From: Lachnospiraceae bacterium MD308
GTDB lineage: Bacteria > Bacillota > Clostridia > Lachnospirales > Lachnospiraceae
Assembly (NCBI GenBank): GCA_000403475.2
Contig: KE159795.1
Coordinates: 472,561 to 536,560 of the forward strand
Direction of reading: 5' to 3'
DNA length: 64,000 bases
Positions 1-8,700 of this stretch are shown piece after piece. Under the pieces are notes generated by a model. The model was not told where the DNA came from, ran no database searches, and saw only the letters and a list, made by a program, of their open reading frames with translations. The stretch's first letter is position 1, and every line of letters begins with the position of its first letter. Made by a program: the position numbers and the translations under genes.

Positions 1-65
1 TGTGATGATTGGAGCAGATTGAAAATCTACGAAAATCATCTGCTGTCCGCAGGACGCTCCCGGCA

Positions 66-105
66 GGGCGCAATGCACCACTTTCCCAAGTGGTGCATTG
101 CGCCC
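66..105 (-). other. Long perfect hairpin, candidate oriT
   Basis: An 18-bp perfect inverted repeat with a 4-nt loop lies just downstream of the minus-strand mobile-element genes. Read on the minus strand, the second arm runs into TTGCGCCCTGCC. This resembles the hairpin followed by GTGCGCCCT at the nic site of MobQ-type (RSF1010-like) transfer origins. No U-run follows the stem, which argues against a simple terminator. The relaxase that would use it should lie beyond the left edge, so the oriT reading is inference. Confidence 0.4.
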
Positions 106-149
106 TCTTTCAGAGGGGAGTTTTTCGGGTTTCTGCTTTTCCGGCATTT

Positions 150-665
150 TTACCGTTCTTGCTGTTTGGGCTTCTTGTCGGGATAGATTTCCCCGGCAAC
201 TACAGCGGCGTGACTTTTTATCTTGATTTCTCCTTCCTGCTCGCTCCGTTTTGCGTTCCGGTAGCCTTCATCGGAAAGGTAGAATCGGAACCGCTCCCCC
301 TTAAAACCGACAAAGCATTGCTTCTGTACTTCCAACATAATCATGTGGCGGGTTTCCGGGCGGAACCGTTCTTTCCCTGACAGGTCATGCCCCTGTAAAA
401 CCTGCTCCTGTACTTTTGCCGCCGCAAGACGTTGACGTATAGAATTGTCACGTTCTGCCAGGAAGCGTGCCTTTGTAGCAGCTATAAACTGGCTGCACTC
501 CGGTTCCGGTATCCTGTCCAATCTTCGGATGGCGTTCTCCATGATTGCTTTTGCCATCAAATCCTTGATTACCGGCACGGTTTCTTTCATGGCTGCAAGG
601 GTTTCCGCTTTTGTTGGTGCGGCATATTGACAGATAATATCCAGTTCATTTTTTGTGAATTTCAT
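150..665 (-). CDS. Mobile-element protein with TTRAP-like N-terminus
   Basis: This 171-residue soluble, charged protein has no membrane segment or signal peptide. The first ~65 residues (MKFTKNELDIICQY then two helices) resemble the short transposon-transfer-assisting (TTRAP) family of Firmicutes conjugative elements. The C-terminal ~100 residues are Lys/Arg rich and not recognised. The start codon overlaps the stop of the DUF3847 gene by 4 bp, so the two are translationally coupled. It is the last gene before the candidate oriT hairpin, which suits a role in mobilization, but its biochemical function is unknown. Confidence 0.6.
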   Translation of the reverse strand: MKFTKNELDIICQYAAPTKAETLAAMKETVPVIKDLMAKAIMENAIRRLDRIPEPECSQFIAATKARFLAERDNSIRQRLAAAKVQEQVLQGHDLSGKERFRPETRHMIMLEVQKQCFVGFKGERFRFYLSDEGYRNAKRSEQEGEIKIKSHAAVVAGEIYPDKKPKQQER

Positions 666-955
666 TCGGTGTCCTCCTTTCGGTTTTCTGCAAGAACCTG
701 TTCTACAAGGCGTGTTGTATCACTCCAATGGAACAGTATTTTCAAGATAGTGCTAACCTGTTCGTCCGTCACGGATTCCGGGCAGGGGAGATGGCTTTCC
801 AGCATTGCCCCTCTGGTACAGAGCCGGTGTGTCCGTTCTTTCCGGTTCAGCGTCTTTATCTGGTGTTCCAGCATTTTTTCTTTATGCTCTGCCCGCCGCA
901 GTTTCGCTTCGGTCTTTGCAATCTCCTGATTCAGTTTTTCCAGTTTTTCATGCAT
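662..955 (-). CDS. DUF3847 family mobile-element protein
   Basis: This 97-residue protein is dominated by an N-terminal coiled coil (MHEKLEKLNQEIAKTEAKLRR) and a basic middle. It ends in a segment predicted to form helices (VTDEQVSTILKILFHWSD). It matches the DUF3847 family found between rep-like and mob genes in Clostridia integrative elements. The start at 955 is chosen because GGAGG lies 9 bases upstream; the longer frame has no ribosome site. It overlaps the end of the upstream replication-initiator gene by 8 bp. Function is unknown; an accessory DNA-binding or relaxosome role is only inference. Confidence 0.65.
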   Translation of the reverse strand: MHEKLEKLNQEIAKTEAKLRRAEHKEKMLEHQIKTLNRKERTHRLCTRGAMLESHLPCPESVTDEQVSTILKILFHWSDTTRLVEQVLAENRKEDTE

Positions 956-1286
956 GGGCGGTGTCCTCCTTGGGAAGCAGGATATAAATATGGCTGACCT
1001 CCCCAACACCCTGACGGACACGCATTATCATTCCGGCTTGTTCCAACTCATTCAGGGAGCGTTTGCAGGTCTGTGGGCTTCGGGAAAGTGCCGCCGCAAG
1101 TTTGGTAATGGGGAATCGGATAAATAAGATTCCGTTGCTGTCCGGGATTCCTCTTGTCAGGATTTCATCCAGAAGTCGGGCATACATGACCTTTGCCGTA
1201 TTGCTGACCGGCAGCCTAAGCATGACCTTTGGAAGCGGCATACAGGGCGGCAGGGGTGTTCCGGTTATCATAAATTCATAATTCAT
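948..1286 (-). CDS. RepA N-terminal-type replication initiator
   Basis: This 112-residue protein matches the winged-helix N-domain of replication initiator protein A (RepA_N), common in Firmicutes plasmids and integrative elements. Recognisable parts are PLPKVMLRLPVSNTAKVMYARLL, written here as two blocks (PLPKVMLRL; NTAKVMYARLL), and a recognition-helix region LAAALSRSPQTCKRSLNELE. Chromosomal-element versions are often this short and lack the plasmid C-terminal domain. The start at 1286 has AAAAGGAGG upstream. It overlaps the stop of the small Cys-rich gene by 11 bp. It probably binds element DNA; autonomous replication is not shown. Confidence 0.7.
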   Translation of the reverse strand: MNYEFMITGTPLPPCMPLPKVMLRLPVSNTAKVMYARLLDEILTRGIPDSNGILFIRFPITKLAAALSRSPQTCKRSLNELEQAGMIMRVRQGVGEVSHIYILLPKEDTAHA

Positions 1287-1466
1287 TGGGCGGTGTCCTC
1301 CTTTTGGCTCGTTTGGATAGATAGCGGGGGCAGTCGATAATGACAGCCCGGAAACTCTGCTTGCACCCATGCTGACATTTCCGGCAGAGTTCGTTATAGC
1401 TTCTACGCCCCGGTCGTTCAGGAAGAAAGCAAGTTCTTTCTTCAACTTTTTTGACATTCTCGGCAT
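1276..1466 (-). pseudogene. Small Cys-rich protein gene, broken by IS21 and a frameshift
   Basis: Two frames together give one protein-like product. MPRMSKKLKKELAFFLNDRG runs from the ATG at 1466. In another frame RRSYNELCRKC continues with CKQSFRAVIIDCP to the stop at 1276. The join near 1413-1416 needs about one extra base. The conserved Cys pattern CxxC...C...C suggests a metal-binding mini-protein of mobile elements. Its own ribosome site (GGAGGCACT then ATG) is now 2.6 kb away at 4044-4056, on the far side of the IS21 insertion. Downstream coupling to the initiator gene may therefore be disturbed. Function unknown. Confidence 0.55.
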
Positions 1467-1470
1467 AGTG

Positions 1471-1556
1471 CAAATTCCGCACGAACGGCGTAGCCATTCC
1501 GCTTCCGACGGCGTAATCATTCCACAGTAACGGCGTGCTCATTCCGCTTCAAACGG
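1471..1556 (+). repeat. IS21 left-end multiple repeats
   Basis: Four copies of ACGGCGTA/G followed by nnCATTCC occur with 22-23 bp periodicity (starting near 1484, 1507, 1529 and 1552). Inverted versions of the same motif are at the right end (3961-4020, e.g. GGAACGGCTGCGCCGTTC). This arrangement fits transposase binding sites at IS21 ends. The iteron-like look beside a rep gene is a coincidence of the insertion. Confidence 0.7.
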
Positions 1557-1619
1557 CGTATCTTCCTTTATACTTTGAGATGGAACAAGCAGATCAGAGT
1601 GTAAAGAAAGGAGCATGTC

Positions 1620-3185
1620 ATGCAAAGTTACACTACTATTATCGGCGTTGTAGAACTACGCCTACAAAAACAGAGTTACACCACTGTACAAAAGCGTTAT
1701 TCCATCGGATCCAGTACAGTGACGCTCATTATGAAACGCTTTAAAGAATTAGGACTTTCTCTTGATGATTTGAAGAGGACGGAACCTGTAAAAGTGGAGA
1801 AGGCATTTTATCCGCCAGAAAATCTCCGCCATCAAGATATTCCTCTCCCTGATTTTGAAGCAATCCATGACCGTATGATCGCCATGGGGAAAAATGCGGA
1901 TCTGGGATTCTTGTGGTTGGAATACAAGGAGCAACACCCAGATGGATATCAGCAGTCACAGTTTTATCATTTATACCGCCGATTTATGGAAGAGAATTAT
2001 GGCAGCCGGAACGCCTCCATGCCAGTAGAACGGATTCCAGGGCAAAAGATGTATATCGACTGGGTTGGCGACCAACCGGAGCTTCTTGTCGATCCGGAGA
2101 CAGGGGAAATCCATAAAGTCCATCTTTTTACTACCACCCTCGGGTTTAGCAGTTGCATTTATGCGGAGGCTTTTATGGATGAAAAATTGCCGAACTTTAT
2201 TTCGGGCGTTGTCCATGCACTAAGCTTTTATGATGCGATACCACAATACCTCGTTCCGGATAATTTAAAAACAGCAGTCACCAGACATACAAAGGATGAA
2301 TTGATCCTAAATTCTGCTTTTGCGGATCTTGAAGAGTTTTACGATACGATTGTACTGCCGCCGCCTCCAAGAAAACCAAAAGGAAAAGCAACCGTGGAAA
2401 ACCACGTGAAATTTCTCGAGATACATTTAGTCGAAAAGCTGAAGGAAAGTGTATTTACCGACTTGTCGATGCTAAATGACCGGATTATGGAGCTTGTTTC
2501 AGGGATCAATCAGAGGAATTTTAAAAAGAAATCCGACATTCGGTTTACCCGGAAAGATGCATATACCAAATACGACAAACCGCATATGAAGTCCCTGCCC
2601 GGTGCAAATTATACTTTATGTGACTACAAATATTTCCTGCATGTGCCAAATAATTACCATCTTGAGTATGATGGGCATTACTACTCCGTACCATACAGAT
2701 ATCTGAAAGAACCGGCTGTTCTCAAAGCCACCATAAGCGAAGTCAGGATATGCGATAAAAACAATAAACTGATCTGCAGGCATGCCCGGTCTTATAAAAC
2801 CTTTCCGCTATATATTACCGAAGAGAACCATATGCCGGCGAATCATCAGTATTACAAGGAGCTAAATTCCAAGGATGGCGCTTACTACAGACGCTGGTCA
2901 TCTGTATATGGAGAATATATGGAGATTTTGGTTGACCGTATCCTGCGTTCAGCAAAACACGAGGAGCAGGCCTACAACAGCTGTAATGGGATCCTGCACA
3001 GCTGCAAAAACATTTCCCATACAATCGTTGAAGAGGCAGCTGAACGTTGTGTAAAGGCAAATGCATGCAAATATACCTATTTCAAGAAAGTACTCAATAC
3101 AGTACGTAATGAAAGATATGGGAAACGCCAAACCGGACAGATGCCTGTACATGAAAACATCAGAGGGAGGGATTTTTACAAATGA
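1620..3185 (+). CDS. istA: IS21 family transposase IstA
   Basis: This 521-residue transposase cuts and joins the IS21 ends as a DDE recombinase. An N-terminal helix-turn-helix (residues ~1-50, SYTTVQKRYSIGSSTVTLIMK) is followed by an RNase H-fold core. The acidic residues are in YIDWVGD (~147), LVPDNLKTAV (~214) and KATVENHVKF (~260), and a C-terminal Mu-B-like region follows. Length is usual for the family. The start is set by AAAGGAG six bases upstream. The stop overlaps istB by 4 bp, so the two are coupled. Nothing is truncated. Confidence 0.92.
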   Translation: MQSYTTIIGVVELRLQKQSYTTVQKRYSIGSSTVTLIMKRFKELGLSLDDLKRTEPVKVEKAFYPPENLRHQDIPLPDFEAIHDRMIAMGKNADLGFLWLEYKEQHPDGYQQSQFYHLYRRFMEENYGSRNASMPVERIPGQKMYIDWVGDQPELLVDPETGEIHKVHLFTTTLGFSSCIYAEAFMDEKLPNFISGVVHALSFYDAIPQYLVPDNLKTAVTRHTKDELILNSAFADLEEFYDTIVLPPPPRKPKGKATVENHVKFLEIHLVEKLKESVFTDLSMLNDRIMELVSGINQRNFKKKSDIRFTRKDAYTKYDKPHMKSLPGANYTLCDYKYFLHVPNNYHLEYDGHYYSVPYRYLKEPAVLKATISEVRICDKNNKLICRHARSYKTFPLYITEENHMPANHQYYKELNSKDGAYYRRWSSVYGEYMEILVDRILRSAKHEEQAYNSCNGILHSCKNISHTIVEEAAERCVKANACKYTYFKKVLNTVRNERYGKRQTGQMPVHENIRGRDFYK

Positions 3186-3943
3186 TGCCTCCAAAAGATG
3201 CGTTTACAAAAGAGGAGCTGCAAGTCACTTCAAGGCTCCGTCAGATGAAGCTTTCCGGTATGGCAGATGCATTAGAGAACCAACTCAGGGATCCTAATGC
3301 GGATCTCGCCTCATTTATGGACAGAATCATTGAGATCGTCAATACCGAATGGCAGAACCGTTACGACAAGAAATTTTCACGGTTCCTAAAGCAGGCCAAA
3401 CTACGTTATCCAGCCGCAGATCTGGATGAATCCATCTATGATCCAGGACGTATGCTGGATACGGCATCCATCGAGAGGCTGAATACCTGCCATTGGGTGG
3501 AAGAAGGCCGGAACCTGTTGATTACCGGTCTGACCAGCAGTGGGAAAACATATCTGAGTAATGCTTTGTGTATTTCGGCAATCCGTCAGTTTAAAACTGT
3601 GCGGTACATCAGGGCCAGTATCCTTATGGGCGAGCTAGAACAATCGCGGATTAAAGGATGCTATCTGGAATACATCCAGAAGCTGGCAAAGATAGATTTG
3701 CTGGCAGTGGATGACTTCGGACTTATGCCGCTTGATTTGGATAAATGCCGGGATTTTTTCGAAGTAATAGATGCAAGGGATGGACGTAAATCTACAATCC
3801 TTATTTCACAGTTTCCAATCAAGTCCTGGTTTGATATGTTTTCAGACGGAACCTATGCAGATGCCTGCCTTGCCCGTATCACTGACAAAAAGCATTCTTA
3901 CCGTCTTGAAATGAATGGACGGAGTATGCGTGAGCCAGTGTGA
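3182..3943 (+). CDS. istB: IS21 helper ATPase IstB
   Basis: This 253-residue AAA+ ATPase works with IstA in target selection and transposition. Walker A is GLTSSGKT (~116-123) and Walker B is LLAVDDFG (~178), followed by a sensor region ILISQFP. An N-terminal helical domain carries LRQMKLSGMADALE. Length and motifs are those of a complete IstB. It begins with a double ATG overlapping the istA stop (ATGA). Confidence 0.92.
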   Translation: MMPPKDAFTKEELQVTSRLRQMKLSGMADALENQLRDPNADLASFMDRIIEIVNTEWQNRYDKKFSRFLKQAKLRYPAADLDESIYDPGRMLDTASIERLNTCHWVEEGRNLLITGLTSSGKTYLSNALCISAIRQFKTVRYIRASILMGELEQSRIKGCYLEYIQKLAKIDLLAVDDFGLMPLDLDKCRDFFEVIDARDGRKSTILISQFPIKSWFDMFSDGTYADACLARITDKKHSYRLEMNGRSMREPV

Positions 3944-4058
3944 TAAAGTCGATAAATAGAGAGCGGCGCTGATGCGCCGTTGGGAACGGAACGGCTGCGC
4001 CGTTCACACGGAACTGCCGTTCCGATTTAGCGTAATCTACACATAGTGCCTCCTTCAT

Positions 4059-4112
4059 AAAAAACCGCCTGTTTCAGCAGTAACAGCCGGAACGGGCGGA
4101 CAGTGGTTTTTT
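4059..4112 (-). terminator. Hairpin before the interrupted minus-strand operon
   Basis: CCGCC (4065-4069) pairs with GGCGG (4095-4099), extended by flanking A/T runs. On the minus strand the stem is followed by TTTTTT and then, within ~15 bases, by the ribosome site GAAGGAGG of the interrupted small gene (ATG at 4044). Its position directly in front of the operon suggests an attenuator-type terminator. Confidence 0.5.
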
Positions 4113-4196
4113 GTGTAGCATTTCGGGGTGATTTTCAAGGGAAATACAGCCGTAGAGCCGCCCCAAAATCCCCCTTGGTATTACGGACAGGGCAGA

Positions 4197-4430
4197 CTAT
4201 GCCCTGTGAGATTGTTGTGTTTCGGTATCGTTTCGGTGTTCATTTTTGCCGGTTCCCTCTGCTGTCGTTCCTGCCCCCGTCTTTGGCGGCGTTTCGCTCC
4301 GCTTGGTACGCTCGTTGCGGTCAGGGTTCCTCCGTTTCCCTGCCGGAAGTCGTTGCGCTACATCGCCGGGGAGCATATCCCATACAGGCCGGTCATTCGA
4401 TTGGAATAATCCATCGATGAACTGCCTATA
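4197..4430 (-). other. Protein-like open frame without a start codon
   Basis: Reading from 4430 to the TAG at 4197, the frame gives FIDGLFQSNDRPVWDMLPGD and then a Lys/Arg/Thr-rich tail. The first half looks like real protein; the tail is low-complexity. No ATG, GTG or TTG with a ribosome site is in frame. A TGA precedes it, and an ATG with a different phase lies at about 4445. This may be a frameshifted or remnant element gene. The rest of 4047-4572 holds only the hairpin above and the regulator promoter below. Confidence 0.3.
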
Positions 4431-4497
4431 TCATAGGACATTTTTGTACCCTGTGCCGTATGTCCACAAAAAAGGAATTAAGGGCAAATATCAGAAA

Positions 4498-4527
4498 TTT
4501 CCACGATTGTGGAAAGTATGGTATAAT
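4498..4527 (+). promoter_or_regulatory. Promoter with palindromic operator for the HTH regulator
   Basis: TTTCCACGATTGTGGAAA (4498-4515) is a near-perfect dyad. It overlaps the expected -35 position, 17 bases before a TATAAT -10 (4522-4527). The HTH gene starts 46 bases later. The layout suggests autoregulation by the downstream gene product; this is inference from position. Confidence 0.55.
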
Positions 4528-4572
4528 CCAGTTAAGCGGCAGGAAGCAGCCGCCGGAAAGGAGTGTGCGCCC

Positions 4573-5382
4573 ATGAAAGGAGCGACTACCATACAGGAAC
4601 GCCTTTGGGATCTGCGCAAGGACAAAGGGCTGAATCTGGAAGAACTGGCACGGCTGACGCAGATTTCAAAATCTGCCCTTGCCAGCTATGAATCCAAAGA
4701 TAATAAAGAAATCAATCATGGCAACCTTATCACGCTGGCAGATTTTTATGGGGTGTCCGTTGATTATCTGTTATGCCGGACAGAAAACAGGGAGCAGGCC
4801 AATACGCCTTTAACAGAATTGCATTTGAATGACGAAATGGTTGCGCTTCTGAAAAGCGGCCGGATTAACAACCGCCTGCTATGTGAACTTGCCACCCACA
4901 AGGATTTTATAAAGTTTTTGGCTGATATTGAGGTTTATGTGGATGGGATTGCTTCCATGCAGATTCAAAACCTCAACTCCCTTGTTGATACCGTCCGGCA
5001 CGAAATCATAGAACGCTACCGCCCTGGGGAAGATGACCCGTACCTCCGGATTTTGCAGGCTGCACACATTGAGGATGACGAATATTTCAGCCACATGATA
5101 CAGGATGATATAAGCGCAATCGTCCGGGATATTCGTGCCGCACACAAATCTGACAGTGAGAGTGCGCCGCCGACTACCATTGCCGAAGAACTGAAGCAGG
5201 ATTTAGAGGATGTTGCAACTTTCAAGGGAAGCCCTCTTGAAAAACAGGCTGCGCTTTACTGCAAGCGGCTGGGCATCAATTATAACAAGCTGTCTGATGT
5301 GGAGTTCCGGCAGCTTGTACATATCCTTGAAAAATCGAAATTCTTCAAAAGCTATGTCGGCCAGAGAAAGAAACGAAAATAA
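4573..5382 (+). CDS. Helix-turn-helix (XRE) transcriptional regulator
   Basis: This 269-residue protein has a clear N-terminal Cro/CI-type HTH. It begins at about residue 6 with TIQERLWDLRKDKGLNLEEL and continues with ISKSALASYES and the XRE-typical DFYGVSVDYLLC. The C-terminal ~200 residues are helical and unrecognised, probably for dimerization or signal sensing. The start at 4573 has AAAGGAG upstream; the longer open frame before it has no ribosome site. It is divergent from the minus-strand element genes and is probably the element's control repressor. A strong terminator follows. Confidence 0.8.
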   Translation: MKGATTIQERLWDLRKDKGLNLEELARLTQISKSALASYESKDNKEINHGNLITLADFYGVSVDYLLCRTENREQANTPLTELHLNDEMVALLKSGRINNRLLCELATHKDFIKFLADIEVYVDGIASMQIQNLNSLVDTVRHEIIERYRPGEDDPYLRILQAAHIEDDEYFSHMIQDDISAIVRDIRAAHKSDSESAPPTTIAEELKQDLEDVATFKGSPLEKQAALYCKRLGINYNKLSDVEFRQLVHILEKSKFFKSYVGQRKKRK

Positions 5383-5383
5383 G

Positions 5384-5431
5384 AAAACCGCTGTTGCATG
5401 GTTGTGTATGTTTCCATGCAGCAGCGGTTTT
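5384..5431 (+). terminator. Strong intrinsic terminator after the HTH gene
   Basis: AAAACCGCTGTTGCATGG pairs with CCATGCAGCAGCGGTTTT almost perfectly, beginning one base after the stop codon. The flanking A and T runs make it usable in both directions. Confidence 0.8.
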
Positions 5432-5487
5432 GTGCTGGCGGTATTTAGTTGAGAACGTGGCTTGATAAACCGGAATTACTGGCGATA

Positions 5488-5685
5488 TTAAATCAATTCC
5501 AAAGCTCTTTTAAACAACGGGTCTAATTCGCAACCACAACTTCCACATTCTTTGTCTGCTTGCTTGATTCCTGATACTAAAGTGTCTTTATCAGCTTTTC
5601 CCTCTAACCATTGTTGTACGGGAATAGATATTAAATCCCAACCAGACGCAACAAACTTCTCCATAATAAATTTTAATTCTTCCAT
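5488..5685 (-). CDS. Small protein with CxxCxC motif, unknown
   Basis: This 65-residue protein (MEELKFIMEKFVASGWDLIS at the start, ECGSCGCELDPLFKRALELI at the end) has a compact helical look. Its Cys cluster CGSCGC may bind metal. The start at 5685 is set by AAGGAG seven bases upstream. It lies 89 bp downstream of the 1201-residue nuclease-like gene on the same strand and may be cotranscribed. The family is not recognised; a partner role to its large neighbour is only a guess. Confidence 0.6.
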   Translation of the reverse strand: MEELKFIMEKFVASGWDLISIPVQQWLEGKADKDTLVSGIKQADKECGSCGCELDPLFKRALELI

Positions 5686-5774
5686 GGTGTTACTCCTTAT
5701 ACCTCCCAAATTTCATTGGAGTAAATCTCATTCCATCAACAAATTTTTACTATTACATCATTTGCTTTCCAGCA

Positions 5775-8700
5775 TTATATTGTATCTCCAGAAATAATTT
5801 CTACCAATTCCGGAAACGCCACAATAGGAAATGCAACTTTTTTATATCTTGAAACTAATACCTTATTCATACACATATACGGTATCACTTTATAGCCGGT
5901 GTATTCTGTACATCCCAATTGACGGATAACTTGATCAGCATTCACACTTAAATAGTCAATTCTTCTTTGAAATTTCTCATCTTCCTTATGTTCATTGAAA
6001 AATCTGTTCTGTTGACGATACATGTCATAGAAAGTGGCTACTTTTTCAATTACCTTGCATTCTACAATCCAGATAGACTTATTTTTAATATCTACAGCAA
6101 ACACATCATAATCTCCAAGCCACTGAGGATGAGATTTATTTAATTTCATCAATTCAAAATTTGTCTTTACAATATCAAATTTATTTTTCCTAAATGAATT
6201 CGCTATGTCATAAACTATCTGTTTCTCGTATGAATTTTTCCACTCCAGTATCAATTGTTTCGTTTTTTTCATTCCAACTTCATATGGTAAAACGAAATCC
6301 ATTATTCCGTTAAACCAATCTTTTTTCAAATGATCCATTGTAATAGGTGAAAATATAATATCTCCATTAATGCTTACAAGTGGCATTAATTCAAACCTAG
6401 TATCTCTTGTTCTTCTTTTACCGATTGGAAGATAAAAATCTGCCTTACCGTTTGCTGTCTTAAGATTTTGAAACGTCACCACTAAATAGTTAAAAAGATT
6501 AGTCGCATCTTCTTCTGTAATGACACCATTCATTTGCACTAGGAAATCACTCAACAATTCTTCCATAGGTGCTCTGAATACATTATTACCAACCTTTTTA
6601 ACGATTTCCTCAGAAAATGAATAACTGAAATACGATAAGATATCCAAAAAGTCTTGGAAATTAAATCCCATATCCTCCTTAAATGTTGTCTTCACCTTTT
6701 CAAGATATTTAGAATCTGTTTCATGATTCCGCTTTAACCCCTCTGAATATGAATATACCCTATGATGCAAACCATTTAATTCCTCAGCATCTTGATCATC
6801 TGATAATGTATCCACTACATACTCATCTGTTATTTCTATATAGGCTTCGTTATCCGCAAAGTAGCACATATCTGCTACATCATTTAAGACAACTAACCAA
6901 TTAGCATATGCTAATAAAAGATCGATATCATCTCTGGTTGCAAGTGTTTCTGATTCACGGTGCAAGTATAAATTTGTTTCTATTAGGTAAAGTGCATTTC
7001 TATCATCATGCTTTGCTTTTTCTCTTTGGTCAATAATGCGATCTCTGACTTCTTTATCTTTCTTATCATCTAAGTCAAAATATGATCCATATCTTTTCCA
7101 GTTAATATTTATATCATGCAGTAACGTTGAATGATAATCCAACAACGAGCAATGTAATTCACTCCAAGAATATTTTGACACTTCACTCTCGAAATCTTCA
7201 ATTATAGCCTTTTGCATGGAGCGTATAATTTGATTTGCCTCTTGTCCACGATAGATTCCCGATTTTATCATATTACCATAACAAACATTTGCTATTCTTT
7301 TCCGAACTTCGTGATAATAATAATCCTCAGGAGAAAAATTCTGTACATTATTATCCCATTTGTATTCTACAGAAGCCGAAAAAACTCCCACCTTCTTTTT
7401 ATCAAGAGAAATCAATTGTTTTTTTGTTTCAAACAATTCGTTTAAAGCAGGCATTCTAACCAACAGAGGCAGAAGTATTTCTTTTAATATATTAAGTTCT
7501 ATATTTCTATCTTTCGCCGCTTGAATATCCTCAAAAATTCGTTTTATATCTTTCACAACATATCTTATAATCCACTTATGGTTATGATATTGAGCGTCGC
7601 TATACACATACATCCGGTCTTCATGCAGAAAAGATTCGTGTCCCGCATGAATGGCATACTCAATAGGCATAAAAGCCATTTGTATTCCGGTATTGCAAAT
7701 TGCACTATCGTCCTCAAATATGCATTTTATCGAAGCAAATCCTTCTGTTATAATCTCCTCCAACAATTGTATCCACTGACGATATTCCCCAAAATCTTTT
7801 ACATCTTTATAAAACTCCACATTGTTTGTCAGAAAAACATAATTATTTTGGGGCAGAGTAAAGTATATTCCTCCAAATCCCATTCCATGTTTAGCTGTAT
7901 ATTCATATAAACCGAAATCTCTTTTTTCAATTTTCCACGAAAATGGTTCCTGGAAAAGATAGTCCTTCATGTGGAATGGATAATCTTTCAATTCTTCCTT
8001 GAAATAGTCAACAACAGCTTCATTTTCTGTATCGTATCCTACATCAAGCATATTAAATACAATTGCACCCTTTGCAATATACCGTCCTTGATTTCTCCAT
8101 GTAAAATACAAAGCAGCATCACTTCCAAATCCAAACGAACTTTCGTAATCTCTCTCTTTAGAATAAGATAAGTACTCAAATAATTCATCCGTGTCATCCA
8201 TAAAATTTAGATAATATATAACATCCAGTGCTGTACAGGTTTTTCTTTCCTTCTTTCCAGTCTCTCCCAGAGACATGTGCATTTGATTCGGATTCATAAA
8301 ACTATCGTAGATTAAATATTCTATTGGCACATCGGCCGGAATATGTAGCCCTCTTAATCCATTTTTCTCAAAGCGATTATATGTTTCCGCAATTTGCAGC
8401 GTGCCACTTTTATGATATTCCTCTATATGTTCAATTTCCTTTTCTAACTGCCCCGCTTCATATTCATCTGCATTAATTGCAACAACTACTCCATGAGATG
8501 CCTTTGCTATAAAGGTATACGTTTTCTGAGTTGAATCATATTTTTGATTCGGAAATATCATAGCTGGTGCAAACATTAAACATCCCCTTGACCGATCCGT
8601 TTCAAACAAACTGTAAATCCTGTCTATGATTCCAATATTCGCGACAGTAATCTGCTCTTTAAAATCAATTTCGTTCTCCCATATATCATATAAATCAATT

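Larger units (their letters stand above)
1469..4041 (+). mobile_element. IS21-family insertion sequence, complete
   Basis: The 2573-bp element carries istA and istB. Its ends match as imperfect inverted repeats: TGCAAATTCCGC on the left and TGTAGATTACGC on the right (inverted), 9 of 12 identical. A 5-bp target duplication CATAG lies at 1464-1468 and 4042-4046. Both ends carry further multiple sub-terminal repeats, as known for IstA binding sites of IS21. All three DDE residues and the IstB Walker A are intact, so it is probably active. It inserted exactly on the start codon of the small Cys-rich minus-strand gene. Confidence 0.85.

Noticed and set aside
1471-1556. Iteron-like direct repeats beside the rep gene, as a replication origin
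   Set aside because: The same motif occurs inverted at the other end of the IS21 element and lies inside its boundaries, so these are IS-end repeats.
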